NCBI GenBank assembly: GCA_039545355.1
Contig: BCJJ01000025.1
Location: forward strand, 269,150-333,149
DNA from: Trichosporon coremiiforme
Taxonomy: Eukaryota > Basidiomycota > Tremellomycetes > Trichosporonales > Trichosporonaceae
Length of the DNA: 64,000 bases
Direction of reading: 5' to 3'
The number at the start of each line of letters is the position of its first letter. The first letter of the stretch is position 1. A model generated the notes under the pieces. That model saw only the letters and a program-made list of their open reading frames with translations, searched no databases and had not been told where the DNA came from. The position numbers and the translations under genes are program-made. Shown one piece after another: positions 43,469-54,401 of this stretch.

Positions 43469-45329
43469 CTAGAATCCAAGATCGGACTGGTTGGCACCGA
43501 TCGCGCCGCCGACAGGGAGCCCGGCGGCCCCATCCTCTGCCATCTTGCCCGTGGGCTCTTTCTGCTTCTCCTTCGCCTCAATCGAGCGCACTTGCTGTAC
43601 ACGTCAGTTACAGTCGGACCGCCGTAACTCACCTTCTGCAGCCACTTCGGGTGCAGGCCCAGCTGCTGGTCCGCACGGGTCAGCTCTGCCAGGAGACTGG
43701 TCGCGACCGCCTGTGCGTCCGCCAGGCGCTTCATGGCCGCCGGCGAATCGTAGTCGTCGTCATCCTCGAACGTGACTATCTCGGGGGAGCCGGTCACGGA
43801 CGCGCGGATCTCCCCGGACGCGACCATGCGCCCGATCACGTCCTTGACCGCCGCGGCGCCGGCGGCGTCTCCAAGCCCGACCTTGCGCGCTAAGTCAGAG
43901 AGTGCTATTCTCGAGTACGTTGGGCGCAATGTCAGGATGCGGCGCTTCGGGATCGACTTCAGGATCTGCTGCACGAGTCCGTAGTTGGCATCCTGAAAGG
44001 TCAGCTCAAAAGTCCATGGAAACACAGCTAAACGTACCTGGGTGAAGGTGGACTTCTTCATCTGCACAATCTTCTGCACGTCCTTCCACTCCTGAGCCTC
44101 GAACGCTTTCGCCAGGTCCTTGTAGTCCTTGATCGTCTTCTCCAGCATGCGGTTCACAGCGGACGAGGTGTCCTTGGGCAGGTGAAGCCACTTGCCCGTT
44201 TGCAGCAGCTCGCACAGGATCGCACGCTTGACGCACGCGAGCTGAATCGCCGAGGCAACGACGGTGGGAGCAGCAGCAGCCTATTGTCAGCCTATACCAG
44301 AGTGGCGTGACGCACGAAAGTGAACATCTGTGTGGCCAGGGCGTAATCCTCGTTCGCAGCCGCCACAAGACCCGCGTGGTGGTGATACGTAAGCACATCA
44401 AGGTACGACGTTCCCTGTTCCGTCAGTCTCAGAGTCCCCGGCGTAGACACTCACCTCGTCGACGGAAAGATACGGCGGCGTGAGAGTGGGATGCGCTGGT
44501 TGAAGCTGACGAGTGATAAGGCAAGCCTGACGGTCAGCTAGCAGACTCCAAGTAAACTTACCTCCAGGAGTGCAGCATGAACACCGTTGAACTTGCGAGG
44601 TGAAGGGGCAGATGTGCCCTGCAGAAGTTCATGCAAGTGTGGAATCGAGTCGGACACCTGAGACGTCAGCTCTGGGCTGGTCGTGACGCCAGCTATTCAC
44701 CCTGTTCGCCTTCTTCGCAGCTCGGAGGAGGGCCCAAGCAAAGTCGGAAACTGCTGTCAGCTCCAGGCACGTCGCACAACTCACCCAGAGGAAGGCACAT
44801 TGCCAGTTGCCGCTTGTCGGAAACGCTGACCAACCGCAAAGCCGTCGCCACATCCTCTTCCGTCGCCGCAGAGCCCGAGTTCAGCTTCGCCAGGATGCGA
44901 GCGGTACTGCATGGTCAGCAGGCTTTTTAGACGACCACTTGAGGCTTCGACTCACATGATAGATGTGTACGCCAGTGACAGCGCCTCCAGAGCGGCGTCA
45001 GAGGTGTCAAGTTCGACGCCGTCGAGCGCCAAAAGATCCGGCCCTCCCTGCTCGTTGCGCAGCTTCGTGAGCGTCATGATAATAGGGATGAGCTTCTCCT
45101 CGATGTCAATGGGAGAGATCGCGGTCATCATGAGGCCATGGAGCTCCTCGGCGGTGGAGGGAAGGTTCACCGAGTCCTGCTGCGCCTGCTGGCTCTGGCT
45201 GGAGCCACCAGCAACGTTAGCTGGAGCGCCGAGCTCGGCGGCAGAGGGGAAGGCGGCATGAGTGGGAGGGGGAGAGTTCGGGGGAGGCGTCTGGGCCGAA
45301 GGACCAGCTGAAGGCGGTGGGTTCGCCAT
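43469..45329 (-). CDS. CSN3: COP9 signalosome subunit 3
   Basis: CSN3 is a PCI-domain scaffold subunit of the COP9 signalosome, which removes Nedd8 from cullin ubiquitin ligases. Nine minus-strand exons (45329-44956, 44906-44785, 44753-44701, 44657-44562, 44526-44455, 44414-44316, 44280-44038, 43992-43633, 43594-43469) give 514 aa with every phase consistent. Family blocks are YLDVLTYHHHAGLVAAANEDY, LACVKRAILCELLQTGK, LPKDTSSAVNR and the PCI/winged-helix part NYGLVQQILKSIPKRRILTL, YSRIALSDLARKVGLGD and MVASGEIRAS. The N-terminal 50 residues are Pro-rich and disordered. Introns are 31-49 nt; the one at 44754-44784 ends in a CAGCAG tandem acceptor, so a protein one Ala shorter is possible. Divergent from the nitronate monooxygenase gene. 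Confidence 0.88.
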
Positions 45330-46322
45330 CTTGCTGTGTCGTGTTCGTGAGCCGTCAAGGCGGATTTGTTGTTGCGCAGTGACGTTGGGGAACGGTCGGT
45401 CGAGCTGACGACATTGGTAAGGGGGAGGACGACATAGGAAATTGGATCGGCTCAACGATGGATGGCACTCTACCTCCTGAAGATCTCATTGTGCATTGCG
45501 GGCGCGCGTCTGGTGAGGCTGACTGGATTGGGGTATTGGGGCGCAGTGTGCTGCACGCGAGCGCCAGAGACAAGGATGCCGATGAAAAGGAAGCCAGAAG
45601 ACAAGTTGTCTTCATGAACTCTCGAAAACGAATGGCCACAGCCGCCGTCTCCCGACCTACGCCGTCCGATCCCGGCGGAGACCGACGCGCGAAGGCGAAC
45701 GATGTGATCGTGAGTAAGTTGGGCTGCCGTGGCCCGTGGCTCGGCGGACTCGGCCAACCGGCGACCTCGTCGTCGACACAAGACACGCTGATGGTCGATG
45801 ATCTGGAATCCAGCTGACCAGCAGGCTTGCTTGGTACACACTGCGCATTCCGTATCCCGAGGGTGATCGGCTAAGAAGCCAGACTGGTCACCCCACGCTC
45901 GTTCTTGCGGTATGCAGCAACGCCGTATTCCGATGGAAGTCGCAAGGCGCACGTACATCTGTGCTCGCAGGCGGGAGGTCTAGGCACAGGGCGCCGGGCC
46001 CGCCAGGCAATGCGGAAGGCGGGACTCGCCGCCGGACTCACGGCCGCGGACGCTTGGTCCAGCTTGGCGTTATTGAGACGGTGCCGCCCACCTGATTAGG
46101 GGATTAGCCAAGCTTCTAATGGGGCATTACAACGTCCCCGGAACTTGGTCGGACATCACCGTCAAAACGCCAGTCCGGGGTTCGGCGCCTGTTGTGGGGC
46201 ATGTCTTAATGCCCATCCCGGCAAAGAGTGGCCGGACACCAAGCTCATATATAGCGCTGGTCTCTTTCCACTCGAGCGCTTTCCCTCCAGCAACCACCTC
46301 TAACGACCCACACTCACTCAGC
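45330..46322. other. Divergent intergenic region, CSN3 and nitronate monooxygenase
   Basis: No gene is convincing. A plus frame (45458-45817, 119 codons) starting MDGTLPPEDLIVHCG lies here but has weak codon bias and an equally long minus frame opposite. The nitronate monooxygenase promoter has a TATA box at 46247-46253. Confidence 0.45.
46247..46253 (+). promoter_or_regulatory. TATA box of the nitronate monooxygenase gene
   Basis: ATATATA within CTCATATATAGCG lies 70 bp before the start codon at 46323 and just before a pyrimidine-rich leader. Most genes in this window lack such an element, so the gene is probably regulated rather than constitutive (inference). Confidence 0.55.
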
Positions 46323-47681
46323 ATGTCTGTCATCTCCACTCCCCTTACCGAGCTCTTCGGCATCGACCACCCCGTCATCCTCGCGTGAGTACGACCCAGC
46401 GACACCCCGAAGTCCACACGACTCCGCCCAACTCTGTTTGAAAGGCGCTTGTTAGAGCGCACAACCGGCGCCTGTGGCATTAACTTCGCAAGCTTCTAAC
46501 TAACCAACAGGGGTATGAACGTCGCTGCCGGCCCCCGTCTCGCCGCTGCTGTCACCAACGCTGGCGGACTCGGTGTCATCGGTGGTGTCCGTCAGACCCC
46601 CAAGATCCTGCGTCAGAACATCAGGGAGCTCAAGGAGGGTCTTAACCGCAAGGACGCCCCCTTCGGTGTCGACCTCCTCCTCCCCTCTGTCGGCGGCAGC
46701 GCCCGTAAGACCAACTACGACTACACAGGTGGCCAGCTCGACCAGCTGCTTGACGTCATCATCGAGGAGGGCACCAAGCTCTTCGTCTCTGCTGTCGGTG
46801 TTCCCCCCGCCTACGCTGTCGAGAAGCTGCACAAGGCCGGCATCCTCGTCATGAACATGGTCGGCCACCCTAAGCACGTTAAGAAGGCGCTCGACGTCGG
46901 CGTCGACATCATCTGCGCGCAGGGAGGCGAGGGAGGCGGCCACACCGGCGACACGCCCACCTCGATCCTGATCCCCGCCTGTGTTGACGCGTGCAAGGGC
47001 CGCACCTCCCCCCTCACTGGCAAGCCGATCTACGTTGTCGCCGCGGGCGGCATCTACGACGGCCGTGGTCTCGCCGCCGCTCTCTCCTGGGGCGCCCAGG
47101 CCGTTTGGGTCGGTACCCGCTTCGTCGCGTCCGTTGAGGCCGGCGCGCCCAAGAAGCACAAGGAGCTCGTTGTCTCGGCCGGCTTCGGCGACGCCGAGCG
47201 CACCCTCATCTACTCTGGTCGTCCTATGCGCGTCCGCCGCACCGACTACGTCAAGCAGTGGGAGAAGCGCCAGGACGAGATTGAGAAGCTCTGCTCCGAG
47301 GGCAAGATCCCCCACGAGGTCGAGCTCTCCAAGAAGCCCGAGCTCTCCATGCCCGGTCGTGCTTGGTAAGTCACGTGCTCTTACAACCACTGCGCCACCG
47401 CGTTACCCCGCCTCCACCTCCAACATTCCCCACACCAGACCTCCACCCGAGAGGTCCACCATCAAACCACTCTTCATCCACCCATTCTTCTCCTCACGAA
47501 CTCTCTACTCAATCCACACGTTCAATGCTGACATCCTCGCAGGCTCATGGGCAGCGTTAGCGCAGTGATCGATGAGGTGCTCCCGGCTAAAACTATCATT
47601 GACAACTTCGTGTACGGCGCGAAGGAGGTCATCGAGGCGAACAACGCCAAGCTCGTCGGCGGTGCGCGTGCCCGTCTCTAA
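46323..47681 (+). CDS. Nitronate monooxygenase (2-nitropropane dioxygenase family)
   Basis: FMN-dependent enzymes of this family oxidise propionate 3-nitronate and alkyl nitronates. Exons 46323-46384, 46511-47365 and 47543-47681 give 351 aa. The TIM-barrel FMN-binding marks are VILAGMNVAAGPRLAAAV, NAGGLGVIGG, ICAQGGEGGGHTGD (with the conserved GGHTGD), YVVAAGGIYDGRGLAAALS and GAQAVWVGTRF. No targeting signal is seen, so it should be cytosolic or peroxisomal; the ending GARARL is a weak resemblance to a PTS1 only. Introns are 126 and 177 nt. The codon bias is very strong and a TATA box lies 70 bp upstream, suggesting high inducible expression. Divergent from CSN3. Confidence 0.92.
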
Positions 47682-48113
47682 GTCAGTAGTTAAAATGTAA
47701 CACAGGAGGAGCAAGCGTAGTGGCTCGCAGCAGCAGTAGATATCCATTGGGAATGCATTTGTTGTCATCGCACAGAGTTGGGCCGAGTTGCGAGTGAGCA
47801 TGGTTTGCTGAGTGGCGATCAAAGAAGCACTTTCGCTTCCGTCGTCGACGATCCGCACGTCCTCCCAGAAGCTTCTTCGCCGTCATCACTCTTCGCTCAC
47901 TCACACCATTCACTGAAGGGCCATGACTGAGAAACCTGCGATACAGGGCTGCTTGATGGGGTAGGCTGCCACTGGGGAACCAGAAGCTGGGACACAGCAA
48001 GCTTCGAGACGGCTCCAAAGTCATCAGGTTAGTGGGAGCTTGGCAGTCGTTGGACTTAGCTCACAGACAGCCCTAGCTCCGTGTTGACACGGCGGACAAC
48101 CCCAACTGTACAA
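47682..48113. other. Intergenic region
   Basis: Nothing recognised. The sequence is less GC-rich than the gene-dense part and starts a 4.5-kb gene-poor stretch. Confidence 0.4.
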
Positions 48114-49287
48114 ATGAGTTCCTCACCATTGGTGGTGTATATCGAGGAGCTCACGCATCTCTATGCTCCCGAGCTCAGCTGGAACCAGGCTCCTTCTGAA
48201 GAACTACAGCAGCAGCAGCCTGGCCCTGTGCGCTCCAGTCTGCGATTGAGGACGGTAAGCTTCCTCCGGTCCCCAGAAAGCTAACTGCAGACCAATTGCT
48301 GCACGTCGTGTGCAGAAAAGCAGGTAGTTGTTGGAGTACTGTCACTGAGCTAATCGCCGGAGAGAAGCGAGCACCTGGCGACTATCATTGCCTCTGTTTG
48401 TGCCGGGCATGAGCTGCCCGCTTAACTAACTGACGAGCCGCGGTCGGTTACGGTTCCGTTCTTGCTCAACTGATGCCAGTATATACTTCGAGCCCCTACT
48501 TAACCTCAGCGGGTGTTGGATCTGGAACGAGGCCATATGAGGTGAGCTCCGCCGACTCCCTGATCAGTGCTGACAGAACAGCAGCGTGGACCACACACGC
48601 GATGCAAAGCGAGATAAATCTCTATGCAGCGGCTAATAGCAGGTGCCACGTCTGTCGTCTCCCTTCACCACGAGTTTCCAGGGATCTGTTCACGTTCTCT
48701 GAGCGTGGGGAACAGGACGAGGAATCTGCGAGTCACCACATCTTCGTGCGTAAACGGATGCGCAGCTGGTGACATCCTGTGCAGCTGACTCTCAGTGTGA
48801 AATCCGTCAAGTCGTTGACGCCCTCGTCTCTAGGTAAGCTACGTGCTTCCGCATTCCAGGTTGTTGTAGCTGACATTGAAGGCGGAGATAAAAGCTAGGT
48901 CCCCTCTGCAAGCCGCGAGGGCGTTGAGTATGCCACTTTGTGAGCCTCAGTGAGCTCTGATTATGGGACGTCTGAGCTGACCAACAGGTTAGTGAGTGGT
49001 TCCAGATGCACTCGTAGGAACTTCATGCGTTCTATTCTTTGGACCGAGGAGGGTATTGCTATCATATTGTTTGTCCAGCTGACCTGCAGAGGTTAGAACC
49101 ACGGTGAGCTAGGAAGAATAGATGTTCGATTAGAAGCTGATATCAGATCACTGTGCCTCACAGAGCGGGTTCGAGGAAGTTATCCGCCTGGGTTGGTGCA
49201 GTTTCCGGGTTGCCAGTCTACCTGGCATGCAGAGACTGACAGACGTTCGGGTTGGGGTTCCTGTGCCTGAGAGATGCCAAATGGTTC
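48114..49287 (+). pseudogene. Possible intron-dense, degenerate gene of unknown identity
   Basis: The first exon (48114-48254) encodes 47 codons, including VVYIEELTHLYAPELSWNQ and a Gln run, and ends at a proper donor. A 36-nt intron (48255-48290, branch CTAAC) leads in phase to a 33-nt exon (48291-48323, encoding TNCCTSCAEKQ), followed by a donor. Downstream, several further donor/branch/acceptor sets of host type occur (48542-48582, 48834-48881, 48950-48987, 49104-49146), but the intervening exons contain stops in the frames I could follow. Either the gene has many tiny exons that I cannot chain, or it is decaying, or it is a spliced non-coding RNA. No family is recognised. Codon bias is weaker than in nearby genes. 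Confidence 0.3.
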
Positions 49288-52225
49288 AAGGTGAGTGCAC
49301 AGGGTGAGCAATGCGGCCGCTAGCTTGTGCTCTCGAGGAGGCCATGAATGCCCCTTTCCACTATGGAGCGGCGTATGCACGGTACACGCGAGAGGTCTAC
49401 TGGTTACCGCGCGTGTGACGCTGGTATTACGCTGTGCATGTATACGACTGCTGTTCGGGAGTGACTACTTTTTGTGAAGGAGTTGTCGAGAGAGGTCACG
49501 AGCTGGGAAGAGGGTGGTGGCGGGCCATTTCGGTGGCCGCGTGGTGGCCGTGAACACAACGCACGCGCGACCGTATGGCTGGAATCGTCGATCATTAGTG
49601 AGCGTCCCTGGTAATCGGGGAATGCGTGCAGCTCTTTGTCTTCTTACGAGAGGTGTAACGGGCGGGGCGCTAGACCAGAGCTTACGTCGGAGTGTAGTGT
49701 AGAGGTGTCGTCTGCCTGGTCTCGTCCAAGTACGGTTGGCGGCGGCCGAATGTGAGTGCTTGCTCATACAACCTGCCAAAGCCCGTCAGGAAGCGCACAC
49801 CACTCACTGTGCTCGCAGCGGGCCTCCACTCGGGCAGTACTGACCGCTGGCCCATACTGACCGCTGACCGCGACGGGAGCGCAGCAGCGGTCACATGCAT
49901 GCGCGTGCGCTCGCCGACTTGGCAGTCACGTCTGCTCGCTGTTCCGCCGTTGACGTCAGTTTCGGCGCCCGGCGGACCGACCACTTGTCTTCGTTCTCAT
50001 CTGCATGCATGATGGGTGTGAAGTCGACTGCAAACTCCCACTCCTTGTCTCGGCACGCCCCGTGCGCAAGCAGAAAGTTGGGGTTGCAGCTTAGCGCGAG
50101 GGTTGTCGCGACGCTGCAGTGGAGCATGGGGCTGCGCGGGGCTTAGCGGATCCGTCGCGATGGCGAGCAGATAGGTGACCGGAGTGTGCTCGTACCGTGT
50201 TCATTGGTCGTTGTAATGAAGGCACCGAACCACTCTGCTCCGTACGTTCGAGATCTTCAAGAGCTTCGGCTTCGCGACCTTCGGCGCCATCATACTAAGC
50301 GATCGCGACGACTGTGTCAGCGAGGTCAAGTGACTGTGCCATAGGGGCGATCGGGTCAGGACTGACACAAGTCCGACATGCGTTTGACGCCAGACGAAAA
50401 GCTGGCAGGTGTCGATGCATGAACTCCGGTGGGCTCGATCTCTTGCTGTCCTCGTCGCGCATGAGTGCTACACGACTGCTGCCGGACTGGTCTGGAGCAT
50501 CTGGAGAAGCATTCCGCTAGGAGATTGGGTTTGGCCATCTGAAAAGGCTCGAATCGGCGCCAGGTCCGATCAGGCCCAGCCAGGCGTACCAGCGCACCGC
50601 AGACGCAGACGGGTCATCTTACCCTGCGTGTTTGCGCTGTGGCAATTCCGAAACGAAGCTACCACGTCCTGTTCGCGTTCGCATTTGGATGTGCTCGTCG
50701 ACCTGCTTGTTGCGCTTTGAGGGGCGGCGCAGCCACGCACACGAGGTATGCGGTGGAGCCTGTGTTTCAAGCTTGTTCACTGAGTGCTCGTTATGCTGTT
50801 AGATTTTGGCGTCTCGCTGCTTTCAGTTCAGCTAATTGTTCAAGATTAGTGCCGGGCATGGTGTCGGAGGGAATCCAGGTAGTGACTGCGTCCTTGTGGG
50901 CATGCTGCGGGCACCGGGTCACTTTGGACCTCAGTCATGAACGGTCTATCGTCACGGACTGTCCACAAGATTTTGAGCGCCTGGAGCATCATCTTGCTGC
51001 ACGGAGGGGTGGAACCTGGCCAGAACTCGACGACATTGGCTGAGGAGAACGAAAACTGTGAGGTCATTTCTGGGGTTCATCACGACCGCCGCTGACGACA
51101 GATGCCAGACGGGAGCTCGGAGCTTGGAATGGATGTTTCATGTGTGGACAGGTGGTGGCAGCTGTTGTTTCGCAGGCAAGGCGTCTGTTCTTACTCAGCA
51201 CGCCCCTGATGCATGCGATCATTGGATCGTTCCGGCGCCAGTTGCGGGTTTCAAGTGCATGAGCCCCTCCAGTCCTAGGTGCTGGCTCCGAATGAGATGA
51301 CATCAGTGGACATGCTGCGGTCGGATGGTCAAAAGATCTCGGGGCTCAGGGATCCTGAGCTTCGATGGCGCACGTCAAACGAGGAGGGTAACCTGCATCT
51401 GTTTCCTTGAGCACGTTGTTCTCATGCATGAGACACAGCTCGACAGAGTGAATAGCAGTTGTCGACGGCTGCGAAGGCTTTCACTAGTTGGCTTGGCGCA
51501 TGGTCTGCAAGGCATGGCCTGCAGGGCCACCTCTACCGCTCTGCTTTCGTAGTCGCGAAACAGACTCATCACCTTCAGCGGAAGCAGCTCTCAGCCATTG
51601 TGCAACCTTGTTAAAGGTGACCCGGAGCGTTTCATAACGTTAGTAAGCAGCAACTCAATTGCTTGTAATGGGTGGTAAGAGTAATACGCAAGTGCGTGAG
51701 AGTAGGATTGGAAGTGGGCTATGCACTTCTCGGTCCATTCGTTGCGAAGGTGGCTGCCCAGGTAGGTTTACGATTCCAGAATCACTACGGCAACGTCACG
51801 ACAGCGTGCGAGACCGCTAGGTGATCCTTGCGAATGAAGGTTGATGAATATGAAGCATATCGCGTGCTGAGATGTGCTTGCGACACCCCGAGACGGCGAG
51901 ACGGCGCCAGTGGACGGGTTTGGAAGCCCAGCAACCAAAACGCGAAAACATCCCGCGGTTGCTGAAAGAAGCTCGGTAGGTCGGCAGGATCGCACGGCGC
52001 GAGGCTACTTTCGGAGGCTTCGCGCCGTAGACACCGACGAGGCGCATCGTTTCACACCTTGGTATCTCGATGGAGCACATGAAGCTGGTGATGATGGTTT
52101 GTGTGATGTTACGGGTTTGAGTACCAGCAAACTCTCACTAGCGCAAGTAGTGGTAGATAACTCGGCGACCCAGGCCAACGATGACGGCATACCATGACCC
52201 GAGGCACCGTCCCGGAACTCTGGCT
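49288..52225. other. Gene-poor region left of the transposon
   Basis: About 2.9 kb with no supported gene, tRNA or repeat array. Short frames exist on both strands but none shows host codon bias or splice signals in phase. The region has a more even base composition than the rest of the window. Confidence 0.45.
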
Positions 52226-52605
52226 TAAACTAGGGTCACAGGTTAAGTCGAACGGATGCGCACGGTCCCGTCATCGTCAACCTCGCCGTGGCTCATGTTC
52301 TGATCCATAACTCATGCAACGGTACTCTTTATGCCTAGAAACTCCGCGTAGAGCCGAAAGGAATGCTTGGCAGCTCGGACAAATGGAGCTGCAGAGCGCA
52401 CCGTGCATACTGGCCACCACACCACCACAATAAAGCTGCATGTCACCACCCTCCTTATCGCCCTAGATCTCAGCCACCGAGGCCTGTGCTTGCCCCAAAT
52501 CTTTCATGTATCAAGCTCCGAAGCTGGGCTTTTGGAAAATCCAAGAATTGAGTCGAAACCATGCATATCGGCAGCGGAGTCCGTCCGACTGTCCATCTTT
52601 GTGGC

Positions 52606-52613
52606 ATATAAGC
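52606..52613 (+). promoter_or_regulatory. TATA box of the transposase gene
   Basis: CATATAAG lies about 57 bp before the transposase start codon at 52670, followed by a short leader. Confidence 0.5.
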
Positions 52614-52669
52614 CTCCTTGAGTGCCACTTCTCTTCCACAACAGCTCTACCTCATCAGAACTTGCAGCT

Positions 52670-53810
52670 ATGCCTCGCCCTTGCCTCACACCTCGCCGCC
52701 GCGCCAAGATTGCGTCCTTGGCTCGCTACCGCAGCTATTCCTCTGTCGCCTGGGAGTACAACGTCGCCAAGAGCACTGTGGGTTACTGTGTGATGTTAGC
52801 TCGCCTCCAGGCTCTCATTCCACCTGCTCTGGCTGTTCTGAACCCTGTCCAGGGGATCCGCATCCCCCGCAGCCACACCAAGCTCACTCCCGACAACCTC
52901 AGAGCGATCTACGAGGTCTTTGAGGCTCAGCCCTTCGCCAGCAATCGTGAGGTGTTGGACACTCTTGCAGACAGAGACATTGTCCTCTCTCTCATGACTC
53001 TGCGCCGTGCACGTCGCCAGCTTGGTTATGGCCGCTTTGTGGCTCTTGTGCGGCCGTATCTAAGCCCCCTTCACAAGGAGAAGCGTCTCGCTTATGCTCT
53101 TGAGCAGCAGCGACTCTTCCAAGAGTGGAGGAAGGTGATCTTCTGTGACGAGGTCCCTCTCTACATTGACCAGCTCCACAGAGCATATGTGACGCGCCCC
53201 ATCGGTTCTGACCGTGCCAATGAGCGGTGAGTGTCTTTCCTGACGTTCTACATGCTGTGGAAGAGTGCTGACACTCAGGTACATCCAGTACACCTCCAGA
53301 TCGAGCTGTGGGTCGATTATGTGCTGGGGGGCTATCTGGTATGGCGGCAAGTCGAAGCTGGTGTGGTTTGACACCTCCCAGTCGACCTCCAAGCGCAAGG
53401 GAGTCAATGCGGCCATCTATCGCACCCAGGTGACTGAGAAGGAGTTGTTTGATTGCTGGAAGCGTGTCAAGACTCAGTGGCGTGGTTATGGCTTGCCCTG
53501 GGTTGTAGAGGACAACGCTGTCGTCCACACAGCCAAGGCCACCCGTGGCAAGGCAGAGCAACTTGGCATGCGCTTCCTGCCTCACCCTCCCTGCTCTCCT
53601 TGCCTCAACCCCATTGAGAACCTTTGGAGCAACCTCAAGCGCCGCCTGGCCCGTCTCAACCCTCGTCCCACCACCCAGGAGGGGCTATTCGCTGCCGCTA
53701 CGGAGCTCTGGAACACCTATGATCAGAATGAGATCGACCGACTTATCATGTCCATGCCTAACAGGATCAAGGACACCATCTCTGCTAATGGAGGACACAT
53801 TAAGTATTGA
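52670..53810 (+). CDS. Tc1/mariner DD34E transposase
   Basis: Exons 52670-53226 and 53279-53810, with a 52-nt intron of host type, give 362 aa. The N-terminal paired-like helix-turn-helix contains RRRAKIASLARYRSYSSVAW and KSTVGYCVMLARLQ. The catalytic triad is visible: Asp in VIFCDEVPLYI, Asp in VVEDNAVVHTAK and Glu in LNPIENLWSNLKRRL, with 34 residues between the second Asp and the Glu (DD34E, the Tc1 type). A basic C-terminus follows. The start at 52670 is the first ATG after the TATA box. All catalytic residues are present and both exons are uninterrupted, so the enzyme is probably functional. Confidence 0.94.
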
Positions 53811-53986
53811 TCCCAGGTGCACCATGCTTCGTATATAGGTTACCAAGACTCCCATGCACGTGGAACAACTGTTTATAGAGCAAGAAACATGCATATGCAT
53901 GAGTTATTCGTGGTTGCAGCGAGGTCGACAGTTCACGGCCTCGTTTGTGGCACCACTCGTTCGACTTAACCTGTGACCCTAGTTTA

Positions 53987-54401
53987 GATATCTGATACGA
54001 GATATCCGTAACTTTAGCACTGTGAAACATGCCTACGCTCTACACCACTCACGGTCTCGAGCAAAATACGCTCGATGGAGCAACCCTACCCTCCTGTACT
54101 CGGCCCCGACTGACCATGGAAGACGGTGACACTACCACCGTGGCGGCGCGGTCAGATCGTAGACATCGGTCGCTACAACACCGTGTGGCATGCTGTCTAA
54201 TGGCAGCTTCACACGCAATCGGAGTGTTGAGATTGAAGAGCTGTTTCGACCTCAGGAAGGTATATAAGGCGGCCATCTGTCGTGTTCTTTCAGATCCATC
54301 AGCAACCGTTAACACTTGCTTGACGCAACACACTCTTTACTCCTTTTCACTCTCTTTAGTTTCTCGCTTTTCTCAGCTTCACCTCTTCCACACACAACAC
54401 A
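53987..54401. other. Promoter of the TPE-repeat secreted protein
   Basis: I see no gene. An inverted repeat ATATCTGATACGAGATAT lies directly at the transposon right flank (53988-54005). A TATA box is at 54261-54268. The leader 54330-54401 is CT-rich. Confidence 0.5.
54261..54268 (+). promoter_or_regulatory. TATA box of the TPE-repeat protein gene
   Basis: TATATAAG lies 141 bp before the start codon and is followed by a CT-rich leader, consistent with a strong promoter. Confidence 0.6.

Larger units (their letters stand above)
52226..53986 (+). mobile_element. Complete Tc1/mariner DNA transposon
   Basis: The element runs 52228-53984 (1757 bp) between TA target duplications at 52226-52227 and 53985-53986. 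Terminal inverted repeats begin AACTAGGGTCACAGGTTAAG and extend through TCGAACG at both ends with no mismatch (about 27 bp). It carries one transposase gene (52670-53810). The outer 174 bp between the transposase stop and the right end are identical to the end of a second copy at 63808. Perfect terminal repeats, an open transposase frame and a matching second copy point to recent activity. Confidence 0.95.

Noticed and set aside
45458..45817. Plus-strand 119-codon frame between CSN3 and the nitronate monooxygenase
   Set aside because: Weak codon bias, no splice context, equally long open frame on the other strand; not enough for a gene call.
47660..47681. C-terminal ARARL of the nitronate monooxygenase as a peroxisomal PTS1 signal
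   Set aside because: The final tripeptide is Ala-Arg-Leu-like in context but preceded by no supporting evidence; too weak to call a location.
51817..52197. Overlapping short frames on both strands left of the transposon
   Set aside because: Open on both strands without bias; probably chance.
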